From positions 1 to 64,000 of the forward strand of contig DATMGQ010000097.1 of the NCBI GenBank assembly GCA_035555395.1: 64,000 nucleotides of DNA, in the 5' to 3' direction. Positions within the stretch are counted from its first letter, which is position 1. The number at the start of each line of letters is the position of its first letter. Made by a program: the position numbers and the translations under genes. Shown here piece by piece: positions 24,106 through 32,619 of this stretch. The notes below the pieces were generated by a model that was given only the letters and a program-made list of their open reading frames with translations, was not told the DNA's origin and did not search any database. The DNA is from Aquihabitans sp035555395. Its GTDB lineage: Bacteria; Actinomycetota; Acidimicrobiia; Acidimicrobiales; Iamiaceae.

Positions 24106-25566
24106 GTGGTCGCGGCGGACGGCGACGCGGTCGAGCTCGACGGACCCGACGGCGCCGGCGCCTCCGATGACGCCGACGCCGGCGGTGGACCGCTCGCCCG
24201 CCGGCCCCGGCCGGTGACGTCGCTCGCCGGGTTCGACGACCCGCAACCCCTGCACCAGCTGGTGCGCCGGTGGCGGTGGGCCGGCTGGCTCGTCGGCGCC
24301 GTCGTCCTGCTGCGGGTCGTCGCCGTTGCCGGCATGCGGCTGTACCTCTACGTCGACTCCGGCGAGTACGACCGCATCGACTTCACCGGCGACTGGCGGC
24401 GGCCGTGGGCGACGCCGCTCCTGTACTGGCTCATCCCCGGCAACGCCCGCGGGCTGGTGGTCGGCCAGGCGCTCGTCGGGGCCGCCTGCTGGGCGACGCT
24501 CGCGCTGAGCGCAGCGGCGTGGTTCCGGTACCGCACGTCCCGGATGGTCGTCGCCGGCGTCCTCGCCGCGCTGGGGTGCACGACCATCGTCACCAACTGG
24601 GACGCCGCCAAGCTGTCCGAGTCGCTGGGCCTGTCGCTCACCGTGCTCGTGATCGCGGCGTGGCTCAACTTCGCCCGCCGCACCGAGCCGGTGACCGCCG
24701 TGCTGGTTGCGGTGGCCACGCTGCCGTGGCTGTTCGTCCGTCAGAGCCTGGTGCCGACGGCCTGGCTGGTGGTGCTGCTCGCGGCCGTCGCCACGGCGGT
24801 GCTCGCCCGGCGGCGGTCGGTCCGGGACCTCGGCGTGCGCCTCCTCGCGCTGCTGTGCATCGTGCTCGCCGTGGAGGCGGCGCTGGCCACCGCGACCTAC
24901 GGCCGCAACCAGGAGATCGTCCGCGAGAACCTGCTCGTCATCGTGGCCAACCGGGTGGCAGACGACCCCGCCCAGCTCGCGTGGTTCACCGACCACGGCA
25001 TGCCGGTGCCGAAGTCCGGGCAGCTCGACCCCGACTCGCTGCGGGAGGACCCGGCCTTCTCCGACTGGGTGGCGCACGAGGGCCGCAGCACGTACCTGCG
25101 CTACCTGGTGACCCACCCTGGATACGCGCTCACCGCCCCGCTCGACGACTTCGCGGGCGTGCGGCCGTCGTCGGCCGAGGACGAGCAGCCCCAGGCCGCC
25201 ATGCTCTCGCCGGGGGACCGGTACGCCACCACCCGCCCGGTCCTCCCCGCGGTCGCCGAGGACGTCCTGTTCGGCGCGGGCGACACGGGCATGGTGATCA
25301 GCCTGCTCGTGGTCGTGCTCGGGTGGTCCGTGGCCCGGGTCCGACGCCGAACCGCGCGTTGGCCGATCCCGCTCGCGGTCGTCGCGCTCGCCCTCGCGTC
25401 CCTCTACATCGGGTGGCACGGCGCCACGCCGGAGCTCGGCCGCCTCGCCCTCCTCGGAGCGGTGGCGCTGCGGATCGGCCTGTACCTCCAGCTGGCGGTG
25501 CTGGTCGAGGACGAGGTGCGAGCCCACCGGCACCGGGTCGTCCAAGCGGCGGCAGCCACCTCGTAG
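24106..25566 (+). CDS. Polytopic membrane protein, possibly GT-C-like
   Basis: A 486-residue membrane protein with about ten TM helices after a 65-residue acidic cytoplasmic N-terminus. I cannot assign a family. Just after the first TM the loop has LYVDSGEYDRIDF, and an Asp-Ser-x-x-Tyr at this position recalls the first-loop acidic residue of GT-C glycosyltransferases; that is a weak hint. A soluble segment (about 285-375) precedes three last TMs. It starts with GTG 3 nt after fakA and ends 12 nt before recG, so it interrupts the usual fakA-recG pair while staying in the same operon. Confidence 0.65.
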   Translation: MVAADGDAVELDGPDGAGASDDADAGGGPLARRPRPVTSLAGFDDPQPLHQLVRRWRWAGWLVGAVVLLRVVAVAGMRLYLYVDSGEYDRIDFTGDWRRPWATPLLYWLIPGNARGLVVGQALVGAACWATLALSAAAWFRYRTSRMVVAGVLAALGCTTIVTNWDAAKLSESLGLSLTVLVIAAWLNFARRTEPVTAVLVAVATLPWLFVRQSLVPTAWLVVLLAAVATAVLARRRSVRDLGVRLLALLCIVLAVEAALATATYGRNQEIVRENLLVIVANRVADDPAQLAWFTDHGMPVPKSGQLDPDSLREDPAFSDWVAHEGRSTYLRYLVTHPGYALTAPLDDFAGVRPSSAEDEQPQAAMLSPGDRYATTRPVLPAVAEDVLFGAGDTGMVISLLVVVLGWSVARVRRRTARWPIPLAVVALALASLYIGWHGATPELGRLALLGAVALRIGLYLQLAVLVEDEVRAHRHRVVQAAAATS

Positions 25567-25569
25567 CCT
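25564..25569 (+). promoter_or_regulatory. -10 box TAGCCT, leaderless-type
   Basis: TAGCCT ends 9 nt before the recG ATG. It overlaps the stop codon of the upstream membrane-protein gene. Confidence 0.55.
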
Positions 25570-25578
25570 CCACGGGCG

Positions 25579-27801
25579 ATGACCGACGGGCCCCTGACCT
25601 ACGCCGACCTGGCGACCTTCCCGCTCACGGCCATCAGCGCGCTGCACGCCAGCCCGAAGAAGGTCGACGCCCTCGGCAAGATCGGCGTCGAGGACATCTT
25701 GGACCTGGTCACCTACTACCCGCGGCGCCACGTCGACCGGTCCCGCCAGGTCTCGATCCGGGACCTCCGGCCCGGCGAGGAGGCGATGGTCGTGGGCACG
25801 GTCCGCAACCACAAGGCCCACCGGCCCCCTCGGCGCGGGCGCGGCCGGCCGCTGAACCGCGACGAGTTCGACGTCACCGACGGCTCGGGCGGCCGGCTCA
25901 AGGTCACCTTCTTCAACACGTGGGGCATCGAGCAGAAGCTCGCCGTCGGGACCGAGGCCGTGTTCTTCGGGAAGGTCGACTCCTTCAACGGCCGTCCGCA
26001 GCTCACGAACCCGGTGGTCGACGTCATCGGCGGCGAGCAGACCGGGAAGATCATCTCGATCTACCCCCAGCACCAGGTCTCGATCTCCGGGTCGAAGCCC
26101 AAGACCAAGCTCGAGTCCGATGACTTCGCCCGCTGGGTCGGGGTGGCACTCGGCAAGACCCGGGCCCGCGGCCTCGCCGAGCCGCTGCCGGCCGCCGTCC
26201 GCAAGCGGCTCGGGCTGGTCGAGCGGGAACGGGCGCTGTGGGGGTACCACCAGCCCGAGGCGTGGACCGACATCGCGACCTCCCGCAAGCGGCTCGTGTT
26301 CGACGAGCTACTGCGCGTGCAGCTGGCGCTCGTCTTGCGGAAGCGGGCGCTGGAGCGCACGGCGAAGGGCATGGTCCACGACGGCTCGGGCGAGCTGGTC
26401 CGCCGGTTCCACGACGCCCTGCCGTACCCGCTCACCGGTGCCCAGCAGCGGGTCATCGCCGAGATCGACGTGGACCTCACCGGGCCGCACCCGATGCACC
26501 GGCTCCTCCAGGGCGACGTCGGCGCCGGCAAGACGGTCGTCGCCGTCACCGCGCTGCTCACCGCGGTCCAGGGCGGCCACCAGGGTGCGCTCATGGCGCC
26601 CACCGAGGTCCTCGCCGAGCAGCACTTCGCCGGCATCAAGGCGCTGCTCGCCGACCTCCGCGTGCCGGGCGATCCCGACCCGGACTCGCTGTTCGCGGGC
26701 ATGGCCGAGGACCGGCCGCTGCGGGTCGAGCTGCTCACCAACAAGGTGCCCGCCGCCGCTCGGCGCAAGCTGGCCGAGGGCCTCGCCGACGGCGAGGTCG
26801 ACATCCTGATCGGCACCCACGCGCTCATCGAGGACAAGGTCGCGTTCCGCTCCCTCGGCGTCGTGGTGATCGACGAGCAGCACCGCTTCGGCGTCGAGCA
26901 GCGCGCCGCCCTGCGGCAGAAGGGCGCCGACGGCCTGACGCCCGACGTGCTGGTGATGACGGCCACGCCCATCCCGCGCACCGCGGCCATGACGGTCTAC
27001 GGCGACCTCGACGTGTCGATCCTCGACGAGCTGCCGCCGGGCCGCACCCCCATCGAGACCACGTGGGTCCGCGTCGACGGGGAGGGCGACGACCCCGAGG
27101 CCGAGGCACCCGTGTGGGACCACGTGCGCGCCGAGGTGGCCGCCGGCCGCCAGGCCTACGTGGTGTGCCCGCTGGTCGAGGGCTCCGACAAGCTCGAGGT
27201 CGCCTCCGCCGAGGAGACCCTCGAGCGGCTGGAGGGCGGCGAGCTCCACGGCCTCTCGCTCGGCCTGCTCCACGGCCGCATGGCCAGCGCCGACAAGGAG
27301 CAGGTGATGGGCCGCTTCCGCTCCGGTGCCACGCAGGTGCTGGTGGCCACGACGGTCATCGAGGTCGGCGTCGACGTGCCGAACGCCACGGTCATGGTCA
27401 TCCTCGACGCCGACCGCTTCGGCATCGCGCAGCTCCACCAGCTCCGCGGCCGCGTCGGCCGAGGTGCGCACGCGTCGACGTGCTGGCTCGTCGGTGCCGG
27501 CACCACGTCCGACGGCGAGGCCCGGCTCGACGCCATGGTCCGCACCACCGACGGGTTCGAGCTGGCCGAGATCGACCTCGACCTGCGCGGCGAGGGCACG
27601 CTCATGGGCGAGCGCCAGAAGGGCAAGAACGACCTGAAGCTGGCGTCGCTGCGCCGGGACCGCGAGTGGGTCGAGAAGGCCCGCGAGGTCGCATTCGAGC
27701 TGATCGACGCCGACCCCGACCTCTCGCACAGCTCGGTGATCGAGGAGGAGGTCCGCCTCTTCCTCGGCGACGCCGACGCCGACTTCCTCCTCAAGTCCTG
27801 A
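25579..27801 (+). CDS. recG: ATP-dependent DNA helicase RecG
   Basis: A 740-residue helicase that remodels stalled replication forks and branched DNA. The N-terminal wedge (OB-fold) domain spans about 40-165. The helicase core has the Q-motif region YPLTGAQQRVIAEI near 286, Walker A GDVGAGKT near 312, DEQH box VVIDEQHRFG near 430, motif III MTATPIPRT near 457 and motif VI QLRGRVGRGAH near 620. The TRG motif region around 640-680 (DGFELAEIDLDLRGEG) is intact. Full length, so functional. It is the last gene of the fakA block. Confidence 0.97.
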   Translation: MTDGPLTYADLATFPLTAISALHASPKKVDALGKIGVEDILDLVTYYPRRHVDRSRQVSIRDLRPGEEAMVVGTVRNHKAHRPPRRGRGRPLNRDEFDVTDGSGGRLKVTFFNTWGIEQKLAVGTEAVFFGKVDSFNGRPQLTNPVVDVIGGEQTGKIISIYPQHQVSISGSKPKTKLESDDFARWVGVALGKTRARGLAEPLPAAVRKRLGLVERERALWGYHQPEAWTDIATSRKRLVFDELLRVQLALVLRKRALERTAKGMVHDGSGELVRRFHDALPYPLTGAQQRVIAEIDVDLTGPHPMHRLLQGDVGAGKTVVAVTALLTAVQGGHQGALMAPTEVLAEQHFAGIKALLADLRVPGDPDPDSLFAGMAEDRPLRVELLTNKVPAAARRKLAEGLADGEVDILIGTHALIEDKVAFRSLGVVVIDEQHRFGVEQRAALRQKGADGLTPDVLVMTATPIPRTAAMTVYGDLDVSILDELPPGRTPIETTWVRVDGEGDDPEAEAPVWDHVRAEVAAGRQAYVVCPLVEGSDKLEVASAEETLERLEGGELHGLSLGLLHGRMASADKEQVMGRFRSGATQVLVATTVIEVGVDVPNATVMVILDADRFGIAQLHQLRGRVGRGAHASTCWLVGAGTTSDGEARLDAMVRTTDGFELAEIDLDLRGEGTLMGERQKGKNDLKLASLRRDREWVEKAREVAFELIDADPDLSHSSVIEEEVRLFLGDADADFLLKS

Positions 27802-27839
27802 GCAGGGGAGTCGGGCCGGCGCGTACCTGGCGCCACCAG

Positions 27840-27998
27840 GTGGGCCGCTCCCTCGCGGTGGCTGTCCTCGCCACCGTGGTCGTCCTCCCGGCCGTGACCA
27901 CCGTGGTCTGGAGGTGGCACGCCCGAGCGGGCACCGGCGGTCAGCGGAAGGCGGGGGCGACCTCTTCGATGAGCTGGTCGATCGCCTCCTTGGCCTGA
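27840..27998 (+). CDS. Possible small single-TM protein
   Basis: A GTG-initiated ORF of 52 codons after recG encodes a 20-residue hydrophobic stretch (AVAVLATVVVLPAVTTVVWR) flanked by basic residues. Its last 58 nt overlap the antisense 3' end of the LLM oxidoreductase gene. There is no good Shine-Dalgarno sequence. It may be chance in G+C-rich sequence; the hydrophobic centre is the only support. Confidence 0.2.
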   Translation: MGRSLAVAVLATVVVLPAVTTVVWRWHARAGTGGQRKAGATSSMSWSIASLA

Positions 27999-28837
27999 TC
28001 GCCGTCGCCGAGCGTGAAGCTCGGGATGATCAGCTCGTCGAGGCCGGCATCGGCCCACTGGCCGATCGTCTCGATGAGCTGCTCGCTGGTGCCGCCGATG
28101 GCCGGGCGGATGGCGGCGAAGTCCTCGGCCGTCTTGAAGCCGTCGGGACCGAGGAACACCAGCGCCTGGGTCGACCGGTGGAGGTCGGCCCGATCGCGGC
28201 CGGCCTCGTCGAGCGCCCGATCGAACCCGACCCGCTTCTCCTGCCAGAGCGACGGCGTGCTCCAGGTGTTCCACTCGTCGGCATACCGGGCGACGATGGC
28301 GGCCATCCGCTGCTGGCCGCTGGCGCCGATGAGCAGCGGCATCGGGCCGACGGGCTTGGGCTCGGCCGGGGCGTCGTCGAGCTGGTAGCGGGAGCCGGCC
28401 ACGGTCGTGCGGTGCTCGTCGCGCAGGCCGACGAGCACCTGGCACGCCTCCTCGAACCAGTCGAGCCGCTCCCGGACGGTGCCCAGCGGGATGCCGTAGC
28501 GGGCGTGCTCGTTCTCCTGCCACCCCGCGCCGACGCCGAGCACGAGCCGGCCGCCGGAGATGTGGTCGATGGTGGCCGCGGTCTTGGCGACGACGGCCGG
28601 GTGCCGGTACGTGTTGCCGAGCACGAGCGAACCGAGCCGGACCCGCGGCACGGCGGCCGCCAGGGCGCCGAGCAGCCCGAGCGCCTCGTGCATCGGCTGG
28701 TCGAGCGCCGAGTCGTCGTTCGGCATGAAGTGGTCGGCGACCCACAGGCCGTCCCAGCCGGTGGCCTCGGCGTGGCTCGCGAGGTCGAGCGTGTCGGTCC
28801 AGGTGAGCTGCGTCGAGATCCAGAAGCTGAAGCGCAT
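27941..28837 (-). CDS. LLM-class (luciferase-like) F420-dependent oxidoreductase
   Basis: A 298-residue TIM-barrel flavin/F420-type oxidoreductase. MRFSFWISTQLTW, GWDGLWVADHFMP near 28-40 and VVAKTAATIDHISGGRLVLGVGAGW near 82-106 are characteristic of the LLM class; the last motif contacts the cofactor phosphate. In actinobacteria such proteins mostly use F420, which I infer here. The substrate is unknown. The ATG has a TAGCCT box 6 nt upstream and no Shine-Dalgarno. Divergent from a PPOX-class protein gene with 136 nt between the starts. Confidence 0.9.
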   Translation of the reverse strand: MRFSFWISTQLTWTDTLDLASHAEATGWDGLWVADHFMPNDDSALDQPMHEALGLLGALAAAVPRVRLGSLVLGNTYRHPAVVAKTAATIDHISGGRLVLGVGAGWQENEHARYGIPLGTVRERLDWFEEACQVLVGLRDEHRTTVAGSRYQLDDAPAEPKPVGPMPLLIGASGQQRMAAIVARYADEWNTWSTPSLWQEKRVGFDRALDEAGRDRADLHRSTQALVFLGPDGFKTAEDFAAIRPAIGGTSEQLIETIGQWADAGLDELIIPSFTLGDGDQAKEAIDQLIEEVAPAFR

Positions 28838-28843
28838 GGCCGC

Positions 28844-28849
28844 AGGCTA
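28844..28849 (-). promoter_or_regulatory. -10 box TAGCCT, leaderless-type
   Basis: On the minus strand TAGCCT ends 6 nt before the LLM oxidoreductase ATG (28837). Confidence 0.5.
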
Positions 28850-28960
28850 CGGAGCCGGGCGCACGGCCGGCGCCGGAGTTCGCACGGGCCTCCGGCGGCA
28901 CCGCCCGCCTGGCCGCGGCGGGGGCCTGACCTGCGGGTTCGCATCCTGGAAGGGCGCCGA

Positions 28961-28966
28961 TAGCGT
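28961..28966 (+). promoter_or_regulatory. -10 box TAGCGT, leaderless-type
   Basis: TAGCGT ends 7 nt before the ATG at 28974, with CGCGGGC between. Confidence 0.55.
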
Positions 28967-28973
28967 CGCGGGC

Positions 28974-29369
28974 ATGACCCTCGATGCAGACCTCGCCAAC
29001 CTCCTCGCCGGCAAGAACTTCGCCGCGTTCACCACGCTCATGGCCGATGGCCAGCCCCAGACGCAGATCATGTGGATCGACGACGACGGCGAGCACCTCC
29101 TGATCAACACGGAGATCCACCGCCAGAAGTACAAGAACGCCGTGCGCGACCCTCGGGTCACCGTCACCGTGTTCAACTCGGAGAACGCCTACCAGTACGT
29201 CGAGGCTCGGGGGACGGTCGTCGAGACGGTCGGTGGCGACGAGGCCCGGTCCAACATCGACACCCTCGCCAAGAAGTACATGGGCGTCGACGACTACCCG
29301 AACCCGATCCAGAGCGAGCGGATCATCCTCAAGATCGCGGTCGACAAGGTCCACAAGAACGGCTACTGA
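28974..29369 (+). CDS. PPOX-class (pyridoxamine oxidase-like) F420/flavin-binding protein
   Basis: A 131-residue split-barrel protein: NFAAFTTLMADGQPQTQIMWIDDDGEHLLINTE is the standard N-terminal half of the F420-dependent PPOX group, and RDPRVTVTVFNSENAYQYVEARGTVVE the second half. Such proteins reduce small molecules or bind F420 or haem. The cofactor is inferred. The longer open frame upstream lacks similarity; the ATG at 28974 with its TAGCGT box fits the domain start. The DUF1272 gene follows after 7 nt. Confidence 0.88.
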   Translation: MTLDADLANLLAGKNFAAFTTLMADGQPQTQIMWIDDDGEHLLINTEIHRQKYKNAVRDPRVTVTVFNSENAYQYVEARGTVVETVGGDEARSNIDTLAKKYMGVDDYPNPIQSERIILKIAVDKVHKNGY

Positions 29370-29376
29370 TCTCCCC

Positions 29377-29556
29377 GTGCTGGAGATGCGGGACACCTGC
29401 GAGCGGTGCCAGGCGGCGCTGCCGCCCGACAGCGACCAGGCGCGGATCTGCTCCTACGAGTGCACGTTCTGCGCCGACTGCGTCGACGGCCCGCTCGCGG
29501 GTGCCTGCCCCAACTGCGGTGGCGAGCTCCGGGCCCGCCCGCGCCGAGCCTCCTAG
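29377..29556 (+). CDS. DUF1272 small zinc-ribbon protein
   Basis: A 59-residue protein with eight Cys arranged as CERC, CSYECTFCADC and CPNC, matching DUF1272, a small zinc-binding family without known function. It starts with GTG (MLEMRDTCERC) 7 nt after the PPOX stop; an in-frame ATG four codons later is an alternative. It lies tail to tail with another small zinc-ribbon gene on the minus strand, 8 nt apart. Confidence 0.8.
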   Translation: MLEMRDTCERCQAALPPDSDQARICSYECTFCADCVDGPLAGACPNCGGELRARPRRAS

Positions 29557-29564
29557 GCCGACCG

Positions 29565-29813
29565 CTACCAGTCCGGACCGTGGTCGTCCTCGGGGTCGTC
29601 CCCGGGGACGATGAGGTCCCAGCGGTCGAGGCAGTCCTCGCACCGGTAGGACACGAGGTCGCCGGGCCAGAAGCGCCCGGTGTCGTCGGGGCGGGTCATC
29701 AGGTGGGCGGTGCTGCCGCAGTCGATGCACACGATGGTCTGGGGCACCAGGGGTGCGCCCGAGGCATCGGTGGGTCCGTCGTCGTGGTCGTCGTCGGCGC
29801 GGTGGTCGCTCAC
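29565..29813 (-). CDS. Small CxxC zinc-ribbon protein
   Basis: An 82-residue acidic protein with a single zinc ribbon: CIDCGS near residue 29 and CEDCLDRW near 58. N- and C-terminal ends are rich in Asp/His/Pro and probably disordered. Not a named family that I recognise. Its GTG overlaps the stop of the enoyl-CoA hydratase gene by 4 nt (GTGA), so it is translationally coupled to it. A rubredoxin-like electron-transfer role is one possibility; a metal-only structural role is another. Confidence 0.65.
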   Translation of the reverse strand: MSDHRADDDHDDGPTDASGAPLVPQTIVCIDCGSTAHLMTRPDDTGRFWPGDLVSYRCEDCLDRWDLIVPGDDPEDDHGPDW

Positions 29814-30565
29814 CGGTCGCCCTCGGCTCGCCGCCGGGCCTGGTCGGCCTGGAACTGGGCGACGCCGTCGGCGAACCCCGGGTCGAAGATGACGGCCCGG
29901 CCGTGGCGGTCCTCGTTGGCGAGGGCGTCCTCGATCGACAGGCCGTAGCTCTCGTAGGCGGACAGGCGGTCGTGGACCACGGCCGGCCACGGCGACGAGG
30001 CGATGACCTCGGCCGCCTCGATGGCCGCGGCGAGCGCGGTGCCCTCGGGCACGAGGCGGCTGACGAACCCGATGCGCTCCGCCTCCTCGGCGTCGAACCC
30101 CCGGCCGGTGAGCATGAGGTCCATCGCCCGGCCGAGGCCGACGATGCGGGGGAGGCGGATCGTGCCGCCGTCGATGAGCGGGACGCCCCAGCGCCGCTCG
30201 AGGCAGCCGAACTTGGCCCCGGCCCCGGCGATGCGGATGTCGCACCACGCGGCGAGCTCGACGCCACCGGCGACGCACCAGCCGTCGATCGCGGCGATGA
30301 CCGGCTTCGACAGCGCCATGCGGGTCGGGCCCATCGGCCCGCTGTCGCGGAGGCGGGGGAGGTCGGTCAGATCGGCGCCGGCGCAGAACGCGGCCTCGTC
30401 GCCGGTGAGGATGGCCACCTTGGCGTCCGGGTCCGAGTCGAAGGCGAGGAACTCCCGGTAGAGGCGCTCGGCGGTCTCGGAGTTCACGGCGTTGCGCCGT
30501 TCCGGTCGGCCGATGCGCACGATGCGCACGGCGTCGCTGGCGGACGGGACGGTGGGCTCGCTCAC
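29810..30565 (-). CDS. Enoyl-CoA hydratase/isomerase family protein
   Basis: A 251-residue crotonase-fold protein. RIGRPERRNAVNSETAERL, the oxyanion-hole segment AFCAGADLTDL near 60-70, and KPVIAAIDGWCVAGGVELAAWCDIRIA near 86-112 are all present. The second catalytic Glu position (in CLERRWGVPLIDGG) is Arg/Trp-rich and lacks the usual Glu pair, so hydratase activity is not assured. GTG 30565 has a TACCGT box 7 nt upstream. Divergent from the SDR gene. Confidence 0.85.
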   Translation of the reverse strand: MSEPTVPSASDAVRIVRIGRPERRNAVNSETAERLYREFLAFDSDPDAKVAILTGDEAAFCAGADLTDLPRLRDSGPMGPTRMALSKPVIAAIDGWCVAGGVELAAWCDIRIAGAGAKFGCLERRWGVPLIDGGTIRLPRIVGLGRAMDLMLTGRGFDAEEAERIGFVSRLVPEGTALAAAIEAAEVIASSPWPAVVHDRLSAYESYGLSIEDALANEDRHGRAVIFDPGFADGVAQFQADQARRRAEGDR

Positions 30566-30572
30566 CCGGCCG

Positions 30573-30578
30573 ACGGTA
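30573..30578 (-). promoter_or_regulatory. -10 box TACCGT, leaderless-type
   Basis: On the minus strand TACCGT ends 7 nt before the GTG of the enoyl-CoA hydratase gene. Confidence 0.55.
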
Positions 30579-30635
30579 CCGCCCGCACCACCGGGTTGGG
30601 GAGGGTGGGGGACCGGGGTGCGAGACTCGGCCGCC

Positions 30636-31520
30636 ATGGGTGCGAAGCAGCGCGAGGACCTCACCGGCCAGGTCGTCATCGTCACCGGGGCCAACTCCGG
30701 CATCGGCAAGGAGACCGCCGTCGCCCTCGCGGCGATGGGCGCCACCGTCGTGATGACGGCCCGCAGCGCCACGAAGGGGGAGGCGGCCCGGACCGAGGTC
30801 GTCGAGCGCTCCGGGAGCGACCGCGTCGTGCTCGGCAGCCTGGATCTCGCCTCGTTCTCGTCGATCCGGGACTTCGCGGCCTGGTTCCTCGGCGAGTTCG
30901 ACCGCCTCGACGTCCTGGTCAACAACGCCGGCCTGATGGTGGACACCCGGCAGGAGACCGCCGACGGGTTCGAGCTGATGTTCGGCACCAACCACCTCGG
31001 CCACTTCCTGCTCACCGACCTCCTGCGCCAGCGCCTCGTCGACTCCGCGCCATCACGGGTGATCGTGCTGTCGTCGGTCGCCCACCGGTGGGCGCTCAAG
31101 GGGCTGGACCGCGACGACCTCCAGGGCCGGGTCCGCTTCGGAGGCGGCCGCAACTACGGCCTGTCGAAGCTGGCCAACGCCCAGTTCGCACTGGAGCTCG
31201 CCCGCCAACTGGAGGGCACGGGGGTCACCGTCTTCGCGGTGCACCCCGGCAGCATCTACAGCGGGTTCGGGGTCGACGGCGACACGGGTGCGCTCAGCTG
31301 GTGGATCGACACGTTCGGCCGCTACGTGCTGCGCTCGCCCAAGAGCGGCGCCAAGACCCAGGTGATGCTCGCCAGCTCCACCAAGCCACGGGTCACCGCC
31401 CGCTCCGGCGCCTACTGGTCCCACGGCCGGCGCTGGCCCGCCTCGCGCCACGCCCGCAACCCCGAGGACGCCCGCTGGCTGTGGGAGGAGAGCGCCCGGC
31501 TGGTCGCCGAGGTGCCGTGA
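30636..31520 (+). CDS. Short-chain dehydrogenase/reductase (retinol dehydrogenase-like)
   Basis: A 294-residue Rossmann-fold oxidoreductase. TGANSGIGKET (about 18-28) is the NAD(P)-binding glycine motif, NNAG near 94, the Ser in VIVLSSVAHRW near 140 and YGLSK near 168 complete the catalytic Ser-Tyr-Lys set. The C-terminal region (PKSGAKTQVMLASSTKP) resembles the retinol dehydrogenase/WW-domain oxidoreductase-like branch. Its stop overlaps the rsmD start by 4 nt (GTGA), making it the first gene of the rsmD-coaD operon. Confidence 0.92.
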   Translation: MGAKQREDLTGQVVIVTGANSGIGKETAVALAAMGATVVMTARSATKGEAARTEVVERSGSDRVVLGSLDLASFSSIRDFAAWFLGEFDRLDVLVNNAGLMVDTRQETADGFELMFGTNHLGHFLLTDLLRQRLVDSAPSRVIVLSSVAHRWALKGLDRDDLQGRVRFGGGRNYGLSKLANAQFALELARQLEGTGVTVFAVHPGSIYSGFGVDGDTGALSWWIDTFGRYVLRSPKSGAKTQVMLASSTKPRVTARSGAYWSHGRRWPASRHARNPEDARWLWEESARLVAEVP

Positions 31521-32134
31521 GCGGCCGCAAGCCGTCGCCCCGGCCGCGCCGGAGCTCGGCGTCGTCGCGTCAGACCCCGACCAAGGGGGCGTTGAGGATC
31601 GTCGCCGGGAGCGTGGGCGGGCGCCGCATCGACGTCCCGCCCGGCCAGGGGACCCGACCCACCTCGGACCGGGTGCGCGAGGCGCTGTTCAACGCCCTCG
31701 ACAGCCTCGACGCGGTCGACGGAGCCCGGGTGCTGGACGCGTTCGCCGGGAGCGGCGCGCTCGGCATCGAGGCGCTCTCGCGAGGAGCGGCCCACGCGAC
31801 GTTCGCCGACCTCGACCCCCAGGCCGTCGAGGTGGTCACGACCAACCTCCGGTCCCTGGGCCTGGCCGACCGGGCCCGGGTGCTGGCCGGCACCGCCGAG
31901 CGCGCCCTGGTCGCGGGCGGCTCCTTCGACCTGGTGCTCCTGGACCCGCCCTACGCCCACGACGGGTGGGACGACCTCCTGGTCGCGGTGCTGGCGGCCC
32001 TCGCCCCGGACGGCGTGGTGGTGATCGAATCGGACCGCGAGGTGGCCCTGCCGGAGGGCCTCGTTGGCATCAAGTCCAAGACGTACGGCGGTACGGTGGT
32101 TCAGTTCGCCGCTGCCTCCGGAGCCCCTACGTGA
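31517..32134 (+). CDS. rsmD: 16S rRNA (guanine(966)-N2)-methyltransferase RsmD
   Basis: A 205-residue SAM-dependent methyltransferase that modifies G966 of 16S rRNA in the small subunit. After a basic tail (1-25) come RIVAGSVGGRR, RPTSDRVREALFN near 47, the SAM motif VLDAFAGSGALGIEALSRGA near 74 and the catalytic LLDPPYAHDGW near 143 (DPPY). GTG start overlaps the SDR stop, and its stop overlaps the coaD GTG; the rsmD-coaD pair is widely conserved. Confidence 0.95.
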   Translation: MSGRKPSPRPRRSSASSRQTPTKGALRIVAGSVGGRRIDVPPGQGTRPTSDRVREALFNALDSLDAVDGARVLDAFAGSGALGIEALSRGAAHATFADLDPQAVEVVTTNLRSLGLADRARVLAGTAERALVAGGSFDLVLLDPPYAHDGWDDLLVAVLAALAPDGVVVIESDREVALPEGLVGIKSKTYGGTVVQFAAASGAPT

Positions 32135-32619
32135 CGCGAGTCCTCTACCCGGGGTCGTTCGACCCCATCCACAACGGACACCTCGAGCTGATCGAGGTCG
32201 CGTCGCGCCTGTTCGACTCCGTCGTGGTGGCGGCCATCGGCAACCCGCAGAAGACGACCGGCCTCTACTCGCTCGACGAGCGGCGGGAGATGATCGCCGA
32301 GTCGGTGGCCCACCTGCCCAACGTCGAGGTCACCGTGTACTCGAACCTCGTGGTCAACCTGGCCAAGGAGGTCGATGCCGACTTCCTCGTGAAGGGCCTC
32401 CGGGCGGTGTCGGACTTCGAGTCCGAGCTGCAGCAGTCGCAGATGAACCTCGCCATCTCGGGGGTGCACACGGTCTTCATCCCGTCCGCCACCGAGCACT
32501 CCTTCGTCGCCTCGAAGTGGATCCGGGAGATCGCCCGGTTCGGCGGTGACGTGTCCTCGATGGTGCCGGCGCCGGTCGCCGCCCGTCTCGCCGAATCGTT
32601 CCAGGAGCCCCCCGCATGA
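32131..32619 (+). CDS. coaD: Phosphopantetheine adenylyltransferase
   Basis: The 162-residue CoaD makes dephospho-CoA from phosphopantetheine and ATP. VLYPGSFDPIHNGHLELIE (4-22) contains the nucleotidyltransferase T/HxGH motif. The phosphopantetheine-binding segment KGLRAVSDFESELQQSQMN is near 88-106 and SATEHSFVASKWIREIARFGGDVS near 125-148. Start GTG overlaps the rsmD stop (GTGA). ATGA overlap with the next gene, sepIVA, shows continued coupling. Confidence 0.97.
   Translation: MTRVLYPGSFDPIHNGHLELIEVASRLFDSVVVAAIGNPQKTTGLYSLDERREMIAESVAHLPNVEVTVYSNLVVNLAKEVDADFLVKGLRAVSDFESELQQSQMNLAISGVHTVFIPSATEHSFVASKWIREIARFGGDVSSMVPAPVAARLAESFQEPPA

Noticed and set aside
22417..26250. 1277-residue minus-strand open frame opposite fakA and recG
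   Set aside because: Antisense to genes with complete catalytic motifs; low-complexity Gly/Asp/Arg composition.
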